Of a stretch of 28,176 bases of DNA, positions 23,304 through 28,176 are shown piece by piece (the stretch's first letter is position 1; every line of letters begins with the position of its first letter). A program made the translations under genes and the position numbers. The notes under the pieces are model-generated. The model saw only the letters and a list, made by a program, of their open reading frames with translations. It was not told where the DNA came from and searched no databases. Source of the DNA: CAUZSH01 sp963582935 (GTDB lineage: Bacteria > Pseudomonadota > Gammaproteobacteria > Francisellales > Francisellaceae); contig CAUZSH010000019.1 in assembly GCA_963582935.1 (NCBI GenBank), positions 1-28,176 of the forward strand, given 5' to 3'.

Positions 23304-24394
23304 TCGCTTCTCTTGATTAAGTAGTTATTAAAAATGGGGCCATTCATGCGGCGAATAAAGAATAATGCAAGACCTGCAAATAATAGGTGAACCCACCATA
23401 TTCCAATCCAGCTAGGAATATCACCATTGCCTAACCAGCCACGAGCCATAGAAATTAGGTTAAAGTAGGCAATAAAAATGAGTACAGCGGGGATGATTTT
23501 GCCATATCGCCCTTGTCTTGGGCTAATTCGACAAACAGCAATAGCGATCAACATGGTGACAAAGACAGCGAGAGGGAAGCTAAATCGCCACTGAAACTCT
23601 GCGGAGGCTTCGGCGCTATTTTGCTCTAAAAGTTGAAATAGAGGCATACTTTCAAGGTCAAGTTGTGCCGGTCTGATGTAATTCCCTTTTATATATTGAG
23701 TCGCTTCTTCAAAGGAGCCAGTTTGGTAAGCTAAGCTACCAGGGTCGCCCTGATAATAGTGCCCATTTTTAAGCACAAGATATTGGCTACCATTGGGTTT
23801 ATGTTCAGGGTAACCAGTGGGTGCTGTAATGATGATAGGCTTGGCATCAGGTTTGTTTTGATTCTGGCTGTAAATAAAAATATTTTTCATTTGGTTTGTT
23901 TTGTTATTTACAGACTCAACATATATCATTTGGTTTTTAAAAGCCATGATTTTGCCGGGTTGTAAAAACTCGATGGGGGAGCTTTGACCCGCAGTTTGTT
24001 TTAAGATGTTAAAGTTTTGTACCATGTAAGGTACAACGGTTAAGGTTAGAAAACATTCGATCACAAAAATAACGATAGCAGGTAGTAAGGTGATCCGTAA
24101 TAAGCGCATCCAGCTGGAGCCACAGGAAAAGACAACCATCAATTCATTGTTGGCAAACATTTTTCCATACACCATTAAAATGGAAAAAAAGAAGCTAATA
24201 GGTAACAGGTATGCGATGTACTTAGGTAATAAAACACCAATAAATTTAAAGACGGTCATGCCTGCAAAACTGCCGCCTGCCGCCATACTTAGATAGCGAA
24301 CAAACATGTTGCTCATCACAATTAGAAGCAAGATGATCACCACTGCAAGCATGGTATGAATGACTTCACGGTTCAAGTACTTTAGTAGTAGCAA
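23300..24394 (-). CDS. lptF: LPS export permease LptF (TTG start)
   Basis: The partner of LptG in the LPS export ABC transporter. 364 residues with the same plan: N-terminal membrane segments, the coupling region FANNELMVVFSCGSSWMRLLR, a periplasmic jellyroll around residues 140-265 (KIMAFKNQMIYVESVNNK), and three C-terminal membrane segments. The start is unusual: TTG at 24394, supported by GAGG eight bases upstream and by the N-terminus LLLKYLNREVIHTMLAV, which matches the usual 'RYLxREvl' start. No in-frame ATG lies within the first dozen codons. It heads the operon lptF-lptG-M16-M16-rsmD and is divergent from pepA over a 200-base gap. Confidence 0.93.
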   Translation of the reverse strand: MLLLKYLNREVIHTMLAVVIILLLIVMSNMFVRYLSMAAGGSFAGMTVFKFIGVLLPKYIAYLLPISFFFSILMVYGKMFANNELMVVFSCGSSWMRLLRITLLPAIVIFVIECFLTLTVVPYMVQNFNILKQTAGQSSPIEFLQPGKIMAFKNQMIYVESVNNKTNQMKNIFIYSQNQNKPDAKPIIITAPTGYPEHKPNGSQYLVLKNGHYYQGDPGSLAYQTGSFEEATQYIKGNYIRPAQLDLESMPLFQLLEQNSAEASAEFQWRFSFPLAVFVTMLIAIAVCRISPRQGRYGKIIPAVLIFIAYFNLISMARGWLGNGDIPSWIGIWWVHLLFAGLALFFIRRMNGPIFNNYLIKRSE

Positions 24395-24531
24395 GAAGTT
24401 TTCCTCAATAAACGAATATTCATACTTTTGTTAATTTTACACAATAAATTGAAGTTTAGCACAGTCAAACGCAATAGTTTCTTGATAAAAAGTTATTTAG
24501 TTTGCAAAAGATAATAAAATGATGGTTTATT

Positions 24532-24560
24532 TTGATCTTTCACAAAAATGGTGCTATTTT
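24532..24560 (+). promoter_or_regulatory. Candidate promoter for pepA
   Basis: TTGATC, a 17-base spacer and TATTTT preceded by TGC (extended -10). The expected start point is about 30 bases before the pepA ATG. Matches are four of six in each box; found by eye. Confidence 0.4.
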
Positions 24561-24596
24561 ACCATATTAATATTTCATTTTAGAGAAGGAATCGCT

Positions 24597-26093
24597 ATGG
24601 AATTTATTGTAAAAAGTGGACACCCAGAGAAACAAAGAACGGCTTGTATTGCCGTTGGGGTATTTGAGGGGCGCAAATTATCAAAATCTGGGATAGAGAT
24701 TGATGACGCTTCAGACGGCTATTTAAGTAAAATATTACGCCGTGGCGATATTGAAGGGAAGCTTGGGCAGTCTCTGATCCTTTTTGATGTTGAAGGCACG
24801 TTATCTGACCGTGTGCTATTAATCGGATGCGGTAAAGAAAAAGATTTTTGTGACAAGCAATATCAAAAACTTATCGCTAAAATCGTCAATATGTTAGATG
24901 AAACCGGCTCCATGGATGTGGTGAACTATTTGTGTCAGCTAAATGTGAAAGGACGCAGTAACTACGAGAAAATTCGTTTAGCTGTTGAAGCAACTTATGC
25001 CGCACACTATCATTTTGAAGATTACAAGTCTGAAAAGACATCTCATCGACGCCCATTGCGCAAAATGACTTTTGTGGTGCCATCTCGTTCAGACCTAAAT
25101 GAATCTGAATTGGCAGTAAAACATGCCGTTGCGATCTCACATGGTCGTGATTTTGCACGTGACATGAAAAACACCCCACCTAATGTGGCAACTCCTGAAT
25201 ATATTCGTGATCAAGCAAAAGCCATTGCGGATTCTTGCCCTAAAATGAGTTTTAACTGTTTAGATACGGCGGAAATGGAAAAGCTTGGTATGGGCTGTTT
25301 GCTTGCGGTTGGGAGTGGCAGCCGATTTGGTGATTACCTGATTAATATGGAATATAACGGTGGCAAGAAAAATGAAAAGCCGATCGTGTTAGTTGGCAAA
25401 GGTGTTAGCTTTGATACCGGTGGAATTTGTATTAAACCTGCACCAGGTATGCATACTATGAAAATGGACATGGGTGGTGCGGCAGGCGTGTTAGGGATTA
25501 TGAAAGCGATTGTTGAGCTGAAGCTACCCATTAATGTGGTGGGAACCATTGCGACCGTTGAGAACTCTGTTGATGCAAACTCCTATCGCCCGGGTGATGT
25601 TTTGAGGAGTATGTCTGGTCAGACCGTAGAGGTGTTGAATACCGATGCCGAAGGGCGTCTGATTTTGTGTGATGCGCTGACCTATATTGAAAAGTATGAT
25701 CCTGAGTATGTGATTGATATGGCAACTTTAACGGGTGCGATTATTATTTCTCTGGGCGACGAGTTTACGGGTGTTTTTGGAAATCATAGTCCTCTAGTCA
25801 ATGATTTGCTCGGTGCCGGCAAAAAAGCAGGTGACCTGGGTTGGCATCTCCCGATGACGGATGCTTACAATAAAAAACTTAAGAGTGATGTGGCAGATCT
25901 TGCGAACGTTGGTGATCGTTCGGCAGGCTCTATTGTTGCGGCAATGTTTTTAGCGAAATTCACTAAAAAATACAAATGGGTGCATTTGGATGTTGCAGGA
26001 TCTGCAATGGGTGATTTTAGCAAGGCCTACGCAACGGGGCGCCCGGTGCCGATGATGGTTCAGTATTTCTTGGATTATTGTGCGCAAAAATAA
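24597..26093 (+). CDS. pepA: Leucyl aminopeptidase, cytosolic (M17)
   Basis: A two-metal aminopeptidase that removes N-terminal residues such as leucine; in E. coli PepA also binds DNA in Xer recombination and carAB control. The C-terminal catalytic domain has K268 and D273 in GKGVSFDTGG, the MKMDMGGAAGVLG helix, the family signature NTDAEGRL (348-355) and ATLTGAI. The N-terminal domain, about residues 1-180, resembles the PepA DNA-binding/macro-like domain. The ATG at 24597 follows AGAAGGA at good distance and gives 498 residues, the normal length; a longer frame from 24519 adds a non-homologous leader. Divergent from lptF, an order common in gammaproteobacteria. Confidence 0.94.
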   Translation: MEFIVKSGHPEKQRTACIAVGVFEGRKLSKSGIEIDDASDGYLSKILRRGDIEGKLGQSLILFDVEGTLSDRVLLIGCGKEKDFCDKQYQKLIAKIVNMLDETGSMDVVNYLCQLNVKGRSNYEKIRLAVEATYAAHYHFEDYKSEKTSHRRPLRKMTFVVPSRSDLNESELAVKHAVAISHGRDFARDMKNTPPNVATPEYIRDQAKAIADSCPKMSFNCLDTAEMEKLGMGCLLAVGSGSRFGDYLINMEYNGGKKNEKPIVLVGKGVSFDTGGICIKPAPGMHTMKMDMGGAAGVLGIMKAIVELKLPINVVGTIATVENSVDANSYRPGDVLRSMSGQTVEVLNTDAEGRLILCDALTYIEKYDPEYVIDMATLTGAIIISLGDEFTGVFGNHSPLVNDLLGAGKKAGDLGWHLPMTDAYNKKLKSDVADLANVGDRSAGSIVAAMFLAKFTKKYKWVHLDVAGSAMGDFSKAYATGRPVPMMVQYFLDYCAQK

Positions 26094-26132
26094 TTTTGTG
26101 TCATAATTCTAATGGCATGCTGCTAATAACTC

Positions 26133-26141
26133 TGCTATAAT
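26133..26141 (+). promoter_or_regulatory. Extended -10 promoter element for guaB
   Basis: TGCTATAAT is a perfect extended -10. The -35 position at 17 bases upstream (TGGCAT) is poor, as is common for extended -10 promoters. Predicted start near 26148, about 40 bases before the guaB ATG. Confidence 0.6.
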
Positions 26142-26188
26142 CTCGCCGTAATTTACTAACTTATCTAGTTACATGGCGAGAGGTTTTT

Positions 26189-27649
26189 ATGTTACGTATA
26201 GTTGAAGATGCCGTCACATTCGATGATGTGCTTTTACTCCCCGGATATTCAAATATCCTTCCAAAAGATGTTTCCTTAAATACAAAGTTAACCAAGGGTA
26301 TTGCGTTAAATATGCCTTTGATTTCTTCTGCGATGGATACTGTGACGGAATCCCGTCTTGCGATTTCTATGGCACAAGAGGGTGGTCTTGGTATTATCCA
26401 CAAAAATATGAGTGTTAAGTCTCAAGCAACAGAAGTTCGAAAGGTCAAGAAGTTTGAAAGTGGCATGGTAAAAGATCCCATCACCGCAACGCCGGATACC
26501 AGTATTCGTGATCTGATGGGGATTACTCAACACCATCATTTTTCAGGGGTGCCTGTTGTTGTTGGAAAACAGTTAGTTGGGCTTGTGACCAGTCGAGATG
26601 TTCGTTTTGCCAAAGATTTAAATGAGTCAGTTTCATCCATTATGACCCATAAAGATAAATTGGTCACAGTTTTAGAAGGAACGTGTAAGACAGAAATTGA
26701 AAAGTTGTTACATGAGTATCGTATTGAAAAAATATTGGTGGTGAATAAAGCTTTTGAGCTGGTTGGTTTAGTCACAGTTAAAGATATTCAAAAAGCGATT
26801 GAGAAGCCAAATGCCTGTAAAGATGATCAAGGTCGCTTACGAGTCGGTGCAGCAGTTGGAACTGGTGGCGATTCTGAAGAGAGAATTAACGCACTAGTCG
26901 ATGCGGGTGTGGATGTGATTGTGGTGGATACTGCACATGGTCATTCTCAAGGTGTTTTAGATCGGGTTGCGTGGATTAAAAAACAATATCCTGAAATTCA
27001 AGTAATTGGCGGCAATATTGCCACCGCTGCCGCAGCTAAGGCCTTAGTCGAAGCCGGTGCTGATGGCGTAAAAGTAGGGATTGGACCGGGATCGATCTGC
27101 ACGACGAGAGTGGTTGCAGGTGTCGGTGTGCCACAGTTAACGGCGATTTCTAATGTTGTTGAGGCGTTGAAGGGTACAGGTGTTTCTATTATTGCAGATG
27201 GCGGTATTCGTTATTCGGGTGATATTTGTAAGGCCATTGCTGCAGGAGCTTCTGTGATTATGGTGGGTAGTTTATTTGCAGGAACAGAAGAGTCTCCAGG
27301 TGAGGTAGAGCTTTATCAGGGTCGCTCTTATAAATCTTACCGGGGTATGGGCTCTTTGGGTGCAATGTCTAAGGGTTCTTCGGATCGCTATTTCCAAGAA
27401 GGTACGGAGTCCAGTGAATTTGTGCCAGAAGGCGTTGAAGGGCGTGTGCCTTATAAAGGAACCTTAACAGCAGTGATTCATCAGTTAATTGGCGGCTTGC
27501 GGGCAGGAATGGGCTATACTGGCAGCAAGGATATTTCGACAATGAATACACGTGCTGAGTTTGTAAGAATATCCAGTGCAGGCATGAATGAGTCTCATGT
27601 TCATAATGTGATGATTACCAAGGAGCCACCAAACTATCAAGTGCGCTAA
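26189..27649 (+). CDS. guaB: Inosine-5'-monophosphate dehydrogenase
   Basis: It oxidises IMP to XMP with NAD+, the first committed step of GMP synthesis. 486 residues: the N-terminal TIM-barrel start (TFDDVLLLPGYS), two CBS domains at about 92-205 (KDPITATPDTSIRDLM; SSIMTHKDKLVTVLE), then the barrel with GGNIATAAAAKALVEAGADG, the catalytic C304 in GPGSICTTRVVAGVG, and the flap SKGSSDRYFQ. GAGAGG lies six bases before the ATG. No guaA follows within the window; the next gene is tag, 160 bases away. Confidence 0.96.
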   Translation: MLRIVEDAVTFDDVLLLPGYSNILPKDVSLNTKLTKGIALNMPLISSAMDTVTESRLAISMAQEGGLGIIHKNMSVKSQATEVRKVKKFESGMVKDPITATPDTSIRDLMGITQHHHFSGVPVVVGKQLVGLVTSRDVRFAKDLNESVSSIMTHKDKLVTVLEGTCKTEIEKLLHEYRIEKILVVNKAFELVGLVTVKDIQKAIEKPNACKDDQGRLRVGAAVGTGGDSEERINALVDAGVDVIVVDTAHGHSQGVLDRVAWIKKQYPEIQVIGGNIATAAAAKALVEAGADGVKVGIGPGSICTTRVVAGVGVPQLTAISNVVEALKGTGVSIIADGGIRYSGDICKAIAAGASVIMVGSLFAGTEESPGEVELYQGRSYKSYRGMGSLGAMSKGSSDRYFQEGTESSEFVPEGVEGRVPYKGTLTAVIHQLIGGLRAGMGYTGSKDISTMNTRAEFVRISSAGMNESHVHNVMITKEPPNYQVR

Positions 27650-27719
27650 TTTTAATTGTGTATTCTATTTCTTTTCCAGAGTCTCTGTGTTGTTTGAAAG
27701 ACTGCTGTGCTCATTTGCA

Positions 27720-27747
27720 GAAAAGCAAACTGCGCGCATCGCTTTTC
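27720..27747. repeat. Inverted repeat after guaB
   Basis: GAAAAGC and GCTTTTC (7 bp) enclose a 14-base loop that contains the small palindrome TGCGCGCA. No T-run follows on the plus strand, so a role as the guaB terminator is only possible, not shown. Confidence 0.4.
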
Positions 27748-27808
27748 AAACGCCTTGATCTTCAGAAAAATAAACTATCTCAAATAAAAAAACTGTATTT
27801 TGGACTGA

Positions 27809-28176
27809 ATGATGGTTAAACGCTGCCAATGGGCTGAAAATGATAGCCAACTTGAAATGGATTACCATGATCATGTGTGGGGTGTCCCTGTTTATGATGA
27901 TACGGTTTTATTTGAATTCTTGACCTTGGAAGGTGCGCAGGCTGGGTTAAGTTGGGCATTAATTTTACAAAAAAGAGAATGCTATCGAGCCGCATTCGAT
28001 GCTTTCGACGTGCATAAAATTGTGCTTTATACGCCTAAAAAATTAGAATCCCTCTATCAAAATAAGGCGATTATTCGCAACAAGCTGAAAATTAATTCTG
28101 TAGTTTCAAACGCCAAAGCTTTTATAAAAATTCAAAATGAATTTGGCTCATTTAGCGATTACATCTGGGAGTTTTT
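27809..28176 (+). CDS. tag: DNA-3-methyladenine glycosylase I, 3' cut by window
   Basis: It removes 3-methyladenine from alkylated DNA. The visible 122 residues match Tag: RCQWAENDSQLEMDYHDHVWGVP with the first zinc-binding cysteine and histidine, the active-site glutamate region LTLEGAQAGLSW, and LQKRECYRAAF, RNKLKINSVVSNAKAF. Two adjacent ATG codons (27809 and 27812) can start it; the ribosome-binding site is weak. The gene runs off the window before the second pair of zinc ligands. Confidence 0.92.
   Translation, partial: MMVKRCQWAENDSQLEMDYHDHVWGVPVYDDTVLFEFLTLEGAQAGLSWALILQKRECYRAAFDAFDVHKIVLYTPKKLESLYQNKAIIRNKLKINSVVSNAKAFIKIQNEFGSFSDYIWEF

Noticed and set aside
24395..24531. Promoter for lptF on the minus strand
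   Set aside because: TTGACT and TAAAAT both occur but are 23 bases apart, too far for a sigma-70 promoter.

Overview
The window looks like chromosomal DNA of an AT-rich gammaproteobacterium. PurB is of the E. coli type, trpR and tag are present, and lptF-lptG lies divergent from pepA; all three are common in gammaproteobacteria. The many decayed genes and low GC recall host-associated lineages such as the Legionellales, but I cannot fix the genus from sequence alone. I saw no rRNA or tRNA gene, CRISPR array or prophage module.

Left part (1-6000) is a patchwork of intact metabolic genes and debris. It opens with an SDR oxidoreductase that has lost its C-terminus and runs straight into the C-terminal piece of an alpha/beta hydrolase. 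A compact minus-strand cluster follows: a dsRBD-like small protein, a YciA-type thioesterase, a 28-residue ORF and a 79-residue ORF, all abutting or overlapping. Next are a fabI 3' fragment, two unrecognised short ORFs, the formaldehyde-detoxification operon frmA-frmB, an arsenate reductase remnant, a DOPA-dioxygenase-like gene, a broken POT peptide permease and a small membrane protein.

Middle part (6000-13900) is mostly intact biosynthesis: argD; a minus-strand operon of a membrane-anchored protein, fmt and gshB; a 430-base gene-free stretch that is partly GC-rich; then trpR overlapping a fused trpE(G), and a PfkB-family sugar or nucleoside kinase. GshB supplies glutathione, the cofactor on which FrmA and FrmB act.

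The 13900-18040 stretch is an erosion zone around purB. It holds an MFS transporter fragment, a GC-rich structured segment, an IS4-superfamily transposase broken by an 8-bp tandem-repeat expansion, a Fic-domain gene with an in-frame stop and a replaced internal segment, and three 40-bp tandem repeats. A 27-bp sequence is shared by the segment beside the transposase and the foreign segment inside fic.

Right part (18040-28176) is conserved: a minus-strand operon lptF-lptG-M16 peptidase-M16 partner-rsmD (and probably a TRIC-family channel), divergent from pepA, then guaB with an extended -10 promoter, and the start of tag, cut by the window end. No wholly new system is evident. The most unusual items are the repeat structures and rearrangement junctions at 13.9-18.0 kb and the small-gene cluster at 0.8-1.9 kb.
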